Assembly: GCA_031002005.1 (NCBI GenBank)
Contig: JARYHS010008074.1
Span: 272,367,930-272,431,929, forward strand
Reading direction: 5' to 3'
DNA length: 64,000 nt
Source: Vandiemenella viatica
Taxonomy: Eukaryota > Arthropoda > Insecta > Orthoptera > Morabidae
A program made the translations under genes and the position numbers. Under the pieces are notes generated by a model, which had not been told where the DNA came from, did not search any database, and worked only from the letters and a program-made list of their open reading frames with translations. Below are positions 22,081 to 34,253 of the stretch, in pieces; the stretch's first letter is position 1, and every line of letters starts with the position of its first letter.

Positions 22081-25044
22081 TAAAAAAAACTCGTGTTTCA
22101 AGTGTCATCTCTTTTAATCACATTTTATCGTATTCGCTTATGTTGTGTACTCTTGTATACATTTTGATAGGCTGCTTAGCGGCATTCAATTTTTTTAAAT
22201 TTATACAATGGGTTTTCATACGTTTAGAGAATACACAACTGTTGACCAATTTCACGTTCTTCTGAGACATCAGTGAAACTTTTGAGAGTTCAGAAAAAAA
22301 AATAGGGTAAAATGTGGTAATAATTGGACACATGCATTCCTACCTTTTGGCTTTTTGTATTAACACGAAATTAAATTACATGTAACTGCACAAATCTTGG
22401 TTACCGTGTAGTTCGATTTGGCATTTTAATTTATACTGGGTATATAATTCGCTAGACAAATAATGTTTGAGATCGACAAGCTTTTTCCGAGTAATTGACA
22501 TACTGTATCGATTATTTAAGTAGTTAGTGGAAACCTAGCTCATTTGACTTAGTTCCTTAAGCCGTCTTATAATCATTGGGGCGCTTGATTCCCACCACGT
22601 GTTATAGGGATGGTTGTGAAATAGCCTATTAATGTTGGAAGCCATGTGCCTTTATATAGTTTGAGGTGCTTCGGCAGAGGATCCGTGTCCAATACTGTAT
22701 GTACTTTTGATCTCATTACTGTTAAAGGGAAGGCAGTGAGTCATTTTATCGGCCTGACCTGTCCTCGATGTTTGTTTTCCCGCCTCGCCCCAGACTTCCT
22801 CTTTAATGGCCACGGCCATCCATTACTCGCATTCCGATAATTGTCGCTGCCTTGTTGTGAAGAGGGCCACGGACAGGAATACAGCAAATACTCCTCTATT
22901 AGAGGATCCACTCCATCCTTGATTTTCCACGATTTTCCACGATTTGAAGGGATCACACCCGGCGAATCGGAGGAGGAAAAAAGTGTATTACGTATTCCGA
23001 CAGACAGACATTGATTCCTCAGACTGCAAAATGCACGGTAAATTCCTATTATGAGTTTCCTTCCTAATGTTAACTATCAAATGACTGTGCCCTGAAACAT
23101 TTCTAAAGATGTGTTTATAATATTTAATCTGTCTTACCTTCATACAAAAAGCGACATTAAAACACATCTTTCACCTTCAGTAATTTTTTTTTACATTGAT
23201 CGCGTTATCAACTTCTGGCAAAGACAATTCTATTAAGAGGTCTTTTTCGAGCGATTTGGTAGTAAATGCGAACATTAACAGCTACGTGATTAATACGCTG
23301 ATGTGGACTCATTTCTCCGTAGGTGCTGGATTATTTTAATGATGTCAAAGCAACCTGTCTTTGGCCAGATGTTTGTTCTAAATACGAACCAATTATTCTC
23401 GTAATAGCTGCCTGTGTACACCGCAGTGGGTGTTGTGCTGCGTTCTAGGAACTGCCGCTGATGATAACCTCCAGACCTTTCCCAGTACACAGCCGCCTCG
23501 CAGAACACTGGGGTACTCATGCCTTTGTTATGAAGCGGTCTGCTACACGCAAAAAAATAACTATTTGTCATTCTTCTCGCAGTCACGTCAGATCCGGGTA
23601 AACTATAAATATTATGTGAAGCTATAAATTTGAGTTAATTGGACTTCTAATCTATCATTATAAATAAAGGAGAGGAAAAAAAAAACAAATTTGAGTTTGA
23701 CTTCTAATCAATCATTACAAATCTAAGAGAGAGAGTATTATAGCATGTTTGCAAATAATTAAGGAGGTGTATCTTATTAGTTTATTCCAGTGTTAGATGC
23801 GTTTTGTTGATGTGTTATTGAGCCAACCTTTCGTCCGAAGCCTCTGGTAATCTTGTAAGTTAAATTTCGTTTTACTCGTGACTGAAAATTATGGTTACAT
23901 ATTACTGCGCTTCCACTAGTAGGAACACTGTAAGTCTTGCTGCTCTCATTCGCCTACAAGTGTTGCAGCTGTCTAGAAATGGAAGGAGGTGCATAATTGT
24001 TAAATTTGTCCTACTTAAATACCTATGTTTCTTCTGGAACTATGTCTTATAGTTGTATACAGAATTCATCCATCCAAACAAGTTGTTCCTGTTGCGGTCT
24101 TCGGATAAAACTTTTAAGTGGAGATTGTTTTCTTTTAAAAAAAATAATAATCCCCTTGTCACTGTTGTAATAAATTCACATGATTCATATTTCGTAAAAT
24201 ATTAAACGGATGCACAGTTATATTGTGTGTTTTATAATTCTACAAAAAAAACTTTTCTATCCTCTTCATCTCCGAATCTTAAGATAGCAGATTTGCTTCA
24301 ATTACAGAGGAAGTACTCATATCAGACCACAGAAAGTCTGGTCTTCAGCAACAGTTCGATCATTTCATTTCCCCTCTTCAATTATTTCATGTGTTTCAGT
24401 TACTTTAACTAAATTTCCCTACCACTACTCCCCTGTTCATTAAATAAAGAAGTTTTAATTTTTGATTATTTTATGTTATTAAGGAAATGACTTAATTACA
24501 GAATTATGTCCTAAGGACAGCACTAGATCAAATTCAGCAGTGAGATACTTGTCGACAGCGTTTTAAATAAAAATATACACGCAAAATAAATGTGTGGTAA
24601 AGTTTTATCTAATTCAACTAATAAAAAATAAACTTTTACTGTGTTATCCTACGTGCCTTGTTATTGGTTGAATACACTCTTTTAGCAATCTTTCCCATAA
24701 TAATTTAAAAAAACTAAAACAACCTTCTGTTAATAATTATATGATTTACATTATTATCTTCAAAATTACTGTTCCGTAGGGAAATTTTTCAGCGCTAGGT
24801 TTTACATAAAGCAACTAATTGCTGAAATCAAGTCAAGAAAATGAAACTTTGTATTAACAGAAAAGAAAATATTAGAGGAAGTAATACTAATCTATAATGC
24901 GTGACAGTCGAAAAAAGTAATTTTTGAAGGTTTATTGTAGTTAAGCCTTGGTGAAGCTGGTTCTTGTACCTAACTGTTTTATGTGCATCAAACGTTTTCT
25001 CTTGAAACAACGTACAGTTTCTTCATCACTTTTTACTATTCTCC
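22081..25044. other. Stretch without supported genes
   Basis: AT-rich for most of its length. A minus frame at 23290-23586 (98 codons) has even composition but no motif or splice context, and is recorded only as an unexplained open frame. Confidence 0.4.
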
Positions 25045-25215
25045 ACATAGACTGGTCCGTAAGAGATTAACGCTCTGGGTTCACTTTAAGAAGGAAGCGG
25101 GCTCGACTGCAGGTCAGAACACCCAGATTTCGGTTTCCCACTTAAACTAAATGCCGGGATGATTCCTACAAACGACCAGGGCCGAATGTTTTGACTTCTT
25201 GATATATAATGGAAG
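25045..25215 (+). mobile_element. Degenerate family 2 SINE
   Basis: Shows ACACCCAGATTTCGGTTTCC, AAATGCCGGGATGATTCCT and GGGCCGAATGTT in the SINE order; the tRNA-like head (GGTCCGTAAGAGATTAACGC) is weakly recognisable. Confidence 0.45.
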
Positions 25216-25714
25216 GAAAACAGTTATGGTCGTTATAATTCGAATAAATTCTAAGACATTGTAAAACAGAAATTGTTCACTTCTTTGGACCTTGGCGTTA
25301 TAAATTTAATCGTGAAACATGAAAGTACAGTAGAGCACCCGTCAGTAGAAAGTAGAAGTATAAATTATAGTTTTGACGGTGCTCTTACCATTCAACATGA
25401 AGATTTAATCAGTCCGCGAGAAACGCGAAATTCTGTGTTAATCTTGTGCTGCCATTTGAATAGTTGCAGTTTCTCTTGCCACTCATATTGTTTATATTAG
25501 AATTAACACCATACGAAATTAATTTACTTAACTTAAAGCGTGTTTATTTTGAAGAATAGATATTTGGAAGGCATTGGATGAAGCATTAACTGCCTCGCTT
25601 GTTTACATCTCTTTTCGTTTTGTGCCCTTGCACCTAGTTATCAAACAGAATTATGGTTTGTTAATGAGCTAGAGGTAATGAAGTCGTTAACAGACTTGCG
25701 CATCGATGACGAGA
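25216..25714. other. Sequence without supported features
   Basis: AT-rich. The 75-codon frame at 25273-25500 lacks motifs. Confidence 0.45.
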
Positions 25715-25870
25715 GGAAGGCTGGGGAGTGCAGCCATGACACCGCGACGACATCGATTGGTGCGCAGCGCCGCCATGTTGCCGCACAGCTGATCGTCAAG
25801 TCACGCGCCGCGCCCAGCTCACCACATGTTGCCAAACAACAAGCCAAAACACGCCCTCCGCATTCACGGT
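25715..25870. other. CpG-rich patch
   Basis: GC-rich island in AT-rich DNA (GCGCAGCGCCGCCATGTTGC, CACGCGCCGCGCCCAGC). It lies within the 15.6-kb putative intron of the plus-strand gene. Could be an alternative promoter or enhancer, but no element can be named. Confidence 0.3.
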
Positions 25871-26374
25871 CTGTGTTCAAGAGGAATTAGCATTAGTGTT
25901 ACTCCTTGCAACAATGTTATGCTTAGGGTATTGCAGTTACTTTTGAGTTAAGTGATTAATGAAATCGCTTTGTAATAAAAATGAACAACTGTTTAACACT
26001 AGTTTCGCCAAACTCTTCTGGTAATTCAAACACAGATACCAAAATACATTAGTTCATTTGAAGTATTTTCGTTCAAATATCGTTTAACATCCTTTTACAC
26101 AATGCTTTCTTCAAACAACGGTTATTTCTCTCTTTTCCTCCATTCATTAGGAAAAAACAAATATCTTACAAACCAGTTGTGACCTTGACTTCGTCAGGCG
26201 GAATTTGAGATTTGTGCTGTTAATTAACAAATGAATGTCAATGAAACTCTGGCTGGATTAAAAAAAATCAGAGGAGCAACCTGGTTTTTTCTTTATCTTT
26301 CTGTTATCTCATCCTTTCCTTGTAAACTTACTTTTTAGATTGAAAGGAACGTTCGATCGCATCATTTGTTTCTA

Positions 26375-26376
<2 letters not shown>

Positions 26377-26406
<30 letters not shown>
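26377..26406. repeat. Poly(T) tract of 30 bases
   Basis: Uninterrupted T run; possibly the tail of a minus-strand retroposed sequence, but nothing recognisable follows on the right. Confidence 0.85.
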
Positions 26407-26411
<5 letters not shown>

Positions 26412-26539
26412 GCATCTATTTTTGTATGTTATTGATGTCACACGTTAGTATTGTTGACATAGTTTCTCTGCAGGAAATATTTAAGTAGTGATGGCTGGCG
26501 GATGTATAAGCAGATTGTTTTATTTGAATATTTTTAAAA

Positions 26540-27745
26540 TCTATATAAATAAAAATGTAAATGTTCGTTCGTTTGTTTAAAATCTTTAATCTACGAATGT
26601 TCTTCGCCGATTGCGTTGAAATTTTAATACAAAGTTTCATTCAAATTCGCGCGTGATTTTATATACTTGTGTCAATTATACGGTTAGTATTTTTTTTTTC
26701 TTTGATATTTTCAGTGATGTGGAGTAATTTGTTCTCATATTTTCATTTTGGAATTGAGCGGTGTCGTTTCACATTGCGTTCATTTCGTGAGTATAGTTTA
26801 TTATTATTATTATCTTTTCATGAGCTGAGCAATTTCGATTTATTTTCATTTCAGTTATTTCGTTAGAATTTCACTGCCTCAGAACTTCTAAAATTTAGTA
26901 ACGTCAAAAAAGGTTAATTGGTTAAAAAAGTATTTCCAGTATTCAAACCAATTATAAAAATCACTATTGGCTGAGTGAACGAGCCATTTGCAACACATAG
27001 AACAAATTCTGAAATTAAAAATATTAGAAACGTGTTCTGTTTCTTTGTTTGCTATTTAACCAGACAGCAATGTGTGGCCGAACGCACAGTTAAATGCATC
27101 CTCATCAGCGTACTCAGTGCCAATCGTGGTTAGCATTTCGATTGCGAGAAACTTCTTGCCAGATAATAGTAAATAAAAATACATGGTTTTATCTTCTGTA
27201 TCGTGGATTAAATGTGGTACTATTCAGAATAAAAACTATCTTACATGTTCACTCACGACGTAAGCTTTCGCGTGATGAACGGACAGACAATTCTTTAAAA
27301 AATTACGTTTTTGGATTCTGTATGATCGTGAATTTTGTCACTTATTCGGATAAAAAGTATCGTGCATCCTGACTGAAAACATAAGCTAGCACACTATACA
27401 GTTTTGTTAAAATCCTTCTATTGGTTTTTGTGTGATGCGCAAACATACAGATAAACACAAAGAAAAATTACAAACTTTATGGTTATCGCATCTTAATCAT
27501 CCTTAGTGTACATTGCACTTATTCTTCTGGAAATAAATTTGAGGTGCAGACACAGCTTTTCAATAATTTTATTATATGGTATAGACTATAGATGTATCTT
27601 ACCTGGTGTCACTATGTGCAGTTTCGTTTAAATCCGTTCATTATTTTTTGCGTCATTCGCGAACGTACAGACAAACAGAAAAATTTAATAAATTACAAAT
27701 TTTACGGCTTTGACATCTCTATCATAAGTAATGTACATTGGAGTA
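26540..27745 (+). mobile_element. Helitron-like 5' end followed by diverged tandem units
   Basis: At 26540 the plus strand has A/TCTATATAAATAAAAATG and then GTTCGTTCGTTTGTTT, like the 5' ends of the two Helitron-like elements in this window. Further on, three diverged units (about 27230-27330, 27395-27500 and 27600-27740) repeat a block of the type GTTTCGTT.AAATCCGTTC followed by TTTTTGCGT.AT.CGC.AAC.TACAGA.AAACA and a nearby AATTACAAA. No CTRR-plus-hairpin end was found, so the right boundary and the single-element interpretation are tentative. Confidence 0.42.
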
Positions 27746-28034
27746 GCCATTTTAAAATAAATTTCATGCACACCCACAACTATCCGACTGATTTACTGTT
27801 ACTTAAAGATAGGGAGCTAATGGATAGCGTTGGGATGAATTTAATTCCGAGTGGCTTCAAGTCACAACACCAGATTGTTCGTTAAAACTTAGTAGAGTGA
27901 ATGGACTTGTAGAACGAAACTAAATGGTGAGCCTGCTGTGTACTTCCCAGAAATGCAGACCGACACACCAAATTACTGAACATTTTTCGACATCTTACTT
28001 TGTAGCAGAATCTAGGCAAAGAATAAAATACTCA

Positions 28035-28366
28035 GGGAGCGTCCATAAACTACGAGGCTCGGTCTAAGGCAGGGGGGGCAGGGGTTGGCTAGAAGGCTAG
28101 GCCACGTAGCTTTCCATTCATATCATTTTTCACAGTTAAAATGACATACAGAATACACAACAGCATGTGATTTTTTTTCTTCATTTAATTATCTCCGTAC
28201 GTAATTTACAACAGTCTGATAAAACAGGCCAAAATGTCTTCTGGAATCAAAGGGGGAAAAGCTACGCGCTACGCGGGAGAGGAGGGGGGTTGAGGCAAAA
28301 GCCACGTCGGGGGAGAGGGGGTTCACAGGAGGCCAAATTAGAACTACGTGGTTTATGGACGCTGCC
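28035..28366 (+). mobile_element. MITE family A, copy
   Basis: Starts GGGAGCGTCCATAAACTACG, ends GTTTATGGACGCTGCC, with the family A interior (CCACGTAGCTTTCC, CACAGTTAAAATGA, TCTGGAATCAAAGGG, AAAAGCCACGT). The flanks TCA and TTA differ by one base from each other. It lies 170 bp upstream of the putative exon at 28534. Confidence 0.75.
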
Positions 28367-28533
28367 TTACCAACTAAATGTTATATACATTAAAACTTTT
28401 GAGAATGCTGTTGTGAGCTGATAGCTTGTTCAGGGTGATCCGAGTAGTAATAGACATTTTGAAGAAAGATGTGGAACAGAAACAAATGGAAGTACTAAAT
28501 CTTCAACTCTTTATATTCCTATTATGAACACAG

Positions 28534-28779
28534 TTTCGTTTGTTGAGCATAGCGGGATTGTTTGCGGCTTGAGCTTGCCTGTACCACATGGAAATGTGAT
28601 CCCATCGCACTTTTTCGAGCCGTGCCATACATGTTTTATTTTTGAGAGGGTGAAATTAACGTCAACTGGCGTAAAGTCGAAAAGCAAGAAATGGAAAAAT
28701 TTAGCCGTTGTAGACGTCAGGAACAATGGATTGGTTGAGGTTCCTTCACTGGCAGAATTTATGGAGATGGTTATTACAG
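28534..28779 (+). CDS. Putative 246-nt internal exon of an unrecognised plus-strand gene
   Basis: The strongest host-coding segment in the window. The acceptor (pyrimidine-rich stretch ending GAACACAG) is at 28532-28533 and the donor G/GTAATT starts at 28780. The frame is open throughout and has protein-like composition, with pieces such as SFVEHSGIVCGLSLPVPHGN, FFEPCHTCFIFERVKL, KWKNLAVVDVRNNGLVEVPS and FMEMV. There are three cysteines, one near residue 12 and a C-H-T-C pair near residues 31-34. It starts with two bases completing a codon and ends with one, agreeing with 12883-12914 before it and 36462-36549 after it. The open frame extends upstream to about 28410, and an alternative acceptor at 28431-28433 would add about 33 residues but breaks the phase with 12883-12914. 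I do not recognise the domain. Confidence 0.6.
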
Positions 28780-28860
28780 GTAATTGTTCTGTATATTACG
28801 TATTGTTGGTAAACAATCTCCAGTTTTTTTTTTTTTAATCTGTGTGGTAATATTAAATGT

Positions 28861-29086
28861 CACGATTTCTACTACTCCTGCCACTTCCCGTAGGATTCGT
28901 GGAGGTAGAGCCCCGCATTCTCATTACAACATTCGGCATTAGGAGAGAAGTTTCCTTCACGATACTCAATGGACAGTTGTTCTGGACGTTCAGTTTCGAT
29001 AAAAGTCCTAGGCTTGTCGGGAATCGAATCCCGGTCGTCCAGATGGCAGTCGGACGCTCTACAGTCTGAGCTACGAGGCCGCCCAG
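28861..29086 (-). mobile_element. tRNA-headed SINE, family 3
   Basis: The minus strand begins GGGCGGCCTCGTAGCTCAGA (A box), then the B box GGGATTCGATTCCCG, followed by a 150-bp unrelated body. Flanked by TATTAAATGT (28851-28860) and TATTAAGTGT (29087-29096), a 10-bp duplication with one mismatch. Single copy in this window. Confidence 0.7.
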
Positions 29087-29599
29087 TATTAAGTGTAACC
29101 TACTTTATTCTTATTTTTTAAAAAAAGTAACAAGATTTTTTGGATTAGTTTGAAATTGCATGTAGCTAGAAGCCAAAACGAGAGAGCGTACTAAAACGCT
29201 ACAGCTGGATTTACGCAAAAATGCTAGAAACGAAGTATTACGTACTCGTGACCCCATACAATATTTATATTATTACAGTGTAATCATTACTGTATCATCG
29301 CAGAAAGGCATATATGCAAAAATCTTTTTGACTGTATGTATCAGAAACGTGAAAGGTGAAATTTATGTGAAGCCGCTAAGTTGTACCATAATCGCAGATA
29401 ATTTACCTGAAATAGTGCAGCCGATTTCTTTTTTTCACATTTTCAGTCGTTCTGCCAGGCTCTAGAATATAACACAAAGATCAAACCAACAACGTCATAA
29501 AAATATAATTTAATCTGTGCGTTACATTTATTTACTTGCGGTCGTATACTTGTTAGTTTTCGTCATGATGGGGTCTGAGGGGAACATGAAAGCGACTAA
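29087..29599. other. Sequence without supported features
   Basis: AT-rich spacer; its last twelve bases (29588-29599) are the left target duplication of the next SINE. Confidence 0.5.
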
Positions 29600-29854
29600 C
29601 CGAGCGTGGTGGTGTAACGGATAGCGTTCTGGCCTCGCATTCGGGAGGACGGCGGTTCGAATCCCCGTCCGGGCATCCAGATTTGGGTTTTCCATGGTTT
29701 CCCCAAATCACTCCAGGTGAATGCCGGGATGCTTCCTTCAAAAGGCCATGGCCGAATTCCTTCCCATTCCTTGCCCCCATCCTTTCCCGTCTCTGAAGAC
29801 CACGTCGTTAAAAAGGGACGTTAAACTGTTTAAAAAAAAAAAAAAAAAAAAAAA
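29600..29854 (+). mobile_element. tRNA-headed SINE, family 2, young full-length copy
   Basis: Flanked by a perfect 12-bp duplication GAAAGCGACTAA (29588-29599 and 29855-29866). The head is CCGAGCGTGGTGGTGTAACG, the B box GGTTCGAATCCC, the body runs through CCATGGTTTCCCCAAATCAC and GGCCATGGCCGAATTCCTTC, and the tail is an A run of about 22. The perfect duplication and long A tail indicate recent insertion. Confidence 0.9.
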
Positions 29855-29866
29855 GAAAGCGACTAA

Positions 29867-31281
29867 AGATCACCTGAGGCAAGATCAGTATCTTGCGTCG
29901 TGCAGCGGTATCTTGCAGTTGTCGATCACCTGAGCGAGCGTTGTACACATCGGAACAGGCGTGACTGATATACGAAATTGTGTACAAAGTTTACTGTTAT
30001 TGTGAGCAGTTAGAGACGATGTGCAGATGTAAAGAGCTTTGAAGTGTGTTAAGCGGTGACTGCTTGCAGTGTAGGCACTTGCTCAACCCATCGACCCACA
30101 CGCAGCCCCTCCCCCCATTGGCGGAGTCGGGACAAGATCGATTCCGACAGCATCCACCTCACAGCGCTCATGTTATCAGCCAACACCACATGCAAAACGC
30201 AACTGTCTTGAATAATCGCAGCTCGCTCCTGTCTTTGTGTTGTGTTTCTGGTTTCATGATTGAACTCGTGGAAGTGGGCCACCTCTCCGTTTCAGTATAA
30301 TAGCGGTGTGCATGTAATTAAAAGCTAGTGTTCTTAAATAAAGGCTTCACAGAAATTTCATGCCTTAGCTTTCTGATTGGAATTCAACATTCCCGGCGTC
30401 CACCTTGAAGTGATTTTACGTAAATGCAAGTCATTTATAATGATAGTACTCTTCCATATCTCATTGCGGTAACTGCAGTAATTTAATTGCTAGTTATTCA
30501 CGTATCAAAGTGATAAGATATTAATTTCGAACTCGCTCTGGGATTACTTGCGTGAGTGAGGCTAGAAACTACTGTCAAATATTCACAGTACTACTGATTC
30601 CATTTAGAGTCTTCGGAATGTATCACAGAAACTACACAAAAGTTTGGCTCATTTAAAACCTTCACTTAATCTATATTCGTTGCACAATAAACGCACGACC
30701 TGCTTGCCACTCGCAGCAATCAAAGCACTACATAAAGCTTTATAGTATTTCTCGTGCCAACGCACTCTAAATAATAAACTGCTTGGCGCGATAAAGTACC
30801 TGCAACTTCAATGCTTGTTACAATAATAAAAGAAAATCCAATTTGAATTAAAAATAAAAAATTGCTTTCATTTAGCTGTATATTTCTATTTAACAACTCT
30901 CATTCAGATGATATAATTATTTTGGTCGCTTGAGCATGTAAACTAATAAATAGTAGTATATCTTTACATCATAATCCAATAAATCATCGTTTGCCTGGCT
31001 CTTGTTATCTTTATCTCACATTCAGTTCGATACGCGTAACCTTCCTTTATCGTAGCTCCAAAGGTCTTTTAACAAAACTGTTACCAGAAACCTTAATCTT
31101 TGGCTTCAGACATCTCTTAACTGCCTTAAACTCAAAGTCGCACTAGAATTATGCACGTTCAATTTAAATAACCGCCGGATATAAGGTGCTATCTTATAAC
31201 CTATTTCAAAAGTCTGGTCAATATTTTATCGCCTCATATTAAAATAACAAAAATACACTGGTTTGATTGGTGCCGTGTTTC
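29867..31281. other. Sequence without supported genes
   Basis: A somewhat GC-richer part at 30030-30300 carries overlapping frames on both strands without motifs; the rest is AT-rich. Confidence 0.45.
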
Positions 31282-31283
31282 TA

Positions 31284-32180
31284 CACTGAAGAGCCGAAGA
31301 AACTGGTATAGGCATGCGTATGCAAACAGAGAGATATGTAAACGCTCAGAGTACGGCGTTGCGGTCGGCAACGCCTATATAAGACAACAAGTATCTGGTG
31401 CAGGAGTTGAATCGGTTACTGCTGCTACAATGGCAGGTTATCACGATTTAAGTGAGTTTGAACGTGGTGTTATAGTCGGCGCACGAGAGATGGGACATCG
31501 TATCTCCGAGGTAGCGAGCAGATGGGGATTTTCCAGTACGACCATTTCACGAGTGCATCATGAATATCGGGAATCCGGTAAAACATCAAATCTCCAACAT
31601 CGCTGCGGCCGGAAAAAGGTCCTACAAGAACGGGACCAACGACGACTGAAGAGAATCATTCAACGTGACAGAAGTGCAACTCTTCCCCAAATTGCTACGG
31701 ATTTCAATGCTGGGGCACAAAATTGTCAGCGTGCGAACCATTCAACGAAACACCATCAATATGGGCTTTCCGAGCCGAAGGCCCACTCGTGTATCCTTGC
31801 TGAGTGCACGACACAAAGCTTTACGCCTCACCTTGGCCCGTCATCACCTACATTGGACTGTTGATGACTGGAAACATGTTGCCTGGTCTGACGAGTCCCT
31901 TTCCCAGTTGTATAGAGCGGATGGACGTGTACGGGTATGGAGACAATCTCATGAATTCATGGACCCTGCATGTCAGCAGGGACTGTGCAAGCTCGTGGAG
32001 GCTCTGTAATAGTGTGGGGCGTGTGCAGTTGGAGTGACATGGGACCCCTGACACGTCTAACAGCAGGCGACACGTACGTACGCATCCTGGCTGATCACCT
32101 GCACCCATTCGTGTCCATTGCGCATTCCAACGGACTTGGGGGCAATTCCAGCAGTACAATGCGACACCGACAGCTATGAC
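31284..32180 (+). mobile_element. Tc1/mariner-superfamily element (Tc1-like), right end missing
   Basis: Begins CACTGAAGAGCCGAAGAAAC directly after TA, the expected Tc1-type target, followed by a leader of about 145 bp and a transposase frame. Similarity ends near 32180 and no inverted copy of the terminus is found to the right, so the 3' third of the element is lost. Confidence 0.85.
31430..32178 (+). pseudogene. Tc1-like transposase pseudogene
   Basis: Starts MAGYHDLSEFERGVIVGA, the N-terminal DNA-binding helix-turn-helix part (SEVASRWGFSSTTISRVHHE), then GRKKVLQERDQRRLKRI. Near 31710 the frame shifts. The next frame carries GFPSRRPTRVSLLSARHKAL, the linker and catalytic region HWTVDDWKHVAWSDESLSQL with the first DDE/D aspartate, and RADGRVRVWRQ. 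A second shift near 31980 leads to GGSVIVWGVCSWSDMGPL and LADHLHPFVSIAHSNG. At the second catalytic site the bases read CAGCAGTACAAT, giving Q-Q-Y-N where an aspartate is expected. The third catalytic region is absent. It would have catalysed cut-and-paste transposition; this copy is dead three times over. Confidence 0.9.
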
Positions 32181-32828
32181 TATTAGTGTTTCGTGGACCA
32201 TCTGAAAATCTGAATATGTGGCTTTCAGGCACAAAAAATCTTATTCCCAGCATCGTAATGTTTACAAATATCTGTGGAGTATGCCTGTCGTTGATCCACC
32301 CTCTAGTTCTCCATAACCAAGCCTCTGCTCGACATGCATCCTACGCCCACACGTACGGACTTCTCCCTTCACATTTGATCTTTAACTGAAGATTTTAAGG
32401 GTCTTCAAACTCTCTTGATTTCTCAATTTCTAACAAACGCATTTTAGCGAGTTCTTCACTAAGATTGTCTTGTATTTATTTCCGTGATACCCCATCAGTA
32501 AATTGATAGTTTGTTCAGCTCTCTCAGCATTGACCAGTACGGAACCAGAGAGTTTAGTCAGTATCTCGTTTACTGGTCCTCGCTTCCGGTTATAAGGTGA
32601 ATATTCCTTTACACTTGAGATTTACGTGAGGCCAACTTAGTATTAGTTTTAAACCGTAGTCTTATTTTTTAAAGTGAAAAACTTGATTTGCTCTTATCTT
32701 TGATAGCTTTGTCAAATGGTGAACTCTAGTGACCTACTCATCGACGGGCCGTAAAGCCATTGTATCCTTCCTCCAAAGAGGTAAACGAAAGTTATATAGT
32801 GTTCAGTTTAAGGAATTGGCGTGTGAAA
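32181..32828. other. Sequence without supported features
   Basis: Joins the broken Tc1 end; no repeat partner recognised. Confidence 0.45.
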
Positions 32829-33212
32829 GGGGGCATCCACAAATTACGTGAGGTGTTTTTTCCGGATTTCTGGACCCCCCCTCCCCCCTGGTGAGATTTC
32901 GTGAGATCTGGCCGGACCCCCCCCCCCCCCTCTGGTGAGATCTGGTCCGTGAGAACCCCCCCTAGAAATCGCCCTGGAAACTTTTGTAGACTTTTTTTTT
33001 TTTTTTTAGGTCACACCCTAACCGAAATACCCTCCTCAAATCGACTTTGCCGCAAATTGTAGACCTTTTTTTTGCTCTATTGTCCCCAAATTTTTCGCAA
33101 AATCTCACGTGAGATTTCCGTAGACCCCCCCTCCCCCTTGGTGAGATCTGGTGAGATTTCGTCGGACCCCCCCCCTCCCCTATTTCACCTCACGTAATTT
33201 ATGGATGCCCCC
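32829..33212. mobile_element. MITE family B, copy 2
   Basis: Full-length relative of 5810-6187 with the same termini (GGGGGCATCCACAAATTACG) and AAA on both sides (32826-32828 and 33213-33215). The differences from copy 1 are mainly in length of C and T tracts plus a few substitutions and a short indel. Confidence 0.82.
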
Positions 33213-34253
33213 AAAGAAGAAATAACTTATCGGTCAAATTCAAATCTCTTGAGCGGTTTTAACGTACACAGTGTGCCTAATAGATTTTTTTTCAGTTTTC
33301 TTGGGTAAAGAAAATTCAGACAACCGGTGTTACGAGTATGTGATTCATATTGCCGGAATCGATGTTTCCTTTAATCTTCCCCTCAGTTTGACACCATATA
33401 TTTCGCATTTCACAGACAAAAATTTGCCCTTTTAAGACATTATTTATTTATCATTAATTTGTTAGTACAATTTCGTCATTTTGGACACAGTGCATTTTAT
33501 ACAGGGTGTTTATTTTTTAAGGAAAGATATGCTATCATGTTAGTGCAAAACGGTTTATTATTTAGACTGTATAAACTATCAGCTCGAGTAAATATCTTAT
33601 CTGAACCAGTTTGTCATTACCTTCACGTCTCGTTGACAGCAAAAACTTAAAAACAAAACAAAATCTGTTGCGTAAGACGAACCACAGTAGTAGGCGTCAT
33701 GAGCCTATTTACATTGATTCAGACGTCGTGTGGTGTAGACCAGACCTGTCCACCATCCGAAGCTTTCACCGAACACTGTAGTTCCCTTTTCATCAGACCG
33801 CTGCCCGTCTACCACGAGGCTACGCTCAGCTTTCACAAGCCTCAAGGTCACCTTCACAGCGACCACAAAACAGTCGCCTTCATAAAACAGAATGAAGTTT
33901 TCTCCGAAAGACAAGGAGAGCTAAGAAATGAGTTTGACAATCGAGGTCACTGCAGCTCCGACGAATCTCGGTAGGTTCATACGGCAACGAAATCTCCCGC
34001 ATGTTATTAAAATATGTATTTCTACCGATAAGTGCGAAAAATTAGGCCAAGATACCAAAAGAAAGCCTAATCCAGTTTGCTGCAACGTGGAAAGGAAAAT
34101 ACAAGACCGGATCTCACTCAGATTTCAGTTTGAATTTAGTGCCCAACAAACAACTGAACCTGTTAGAAATTGCGTAATACGCCGGAACAAAAACTAAACT
34201 GTTAATTCGATAGCTGTGTTTTAAAGATATGAGAGTAGCAGAAATACGTCTGA
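33213..34253. other. Sequence without supported genes
   Basis: Frames at 33699-33974 and 33928-34197 have no motifs and no splice context. Confidence 0.45.
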
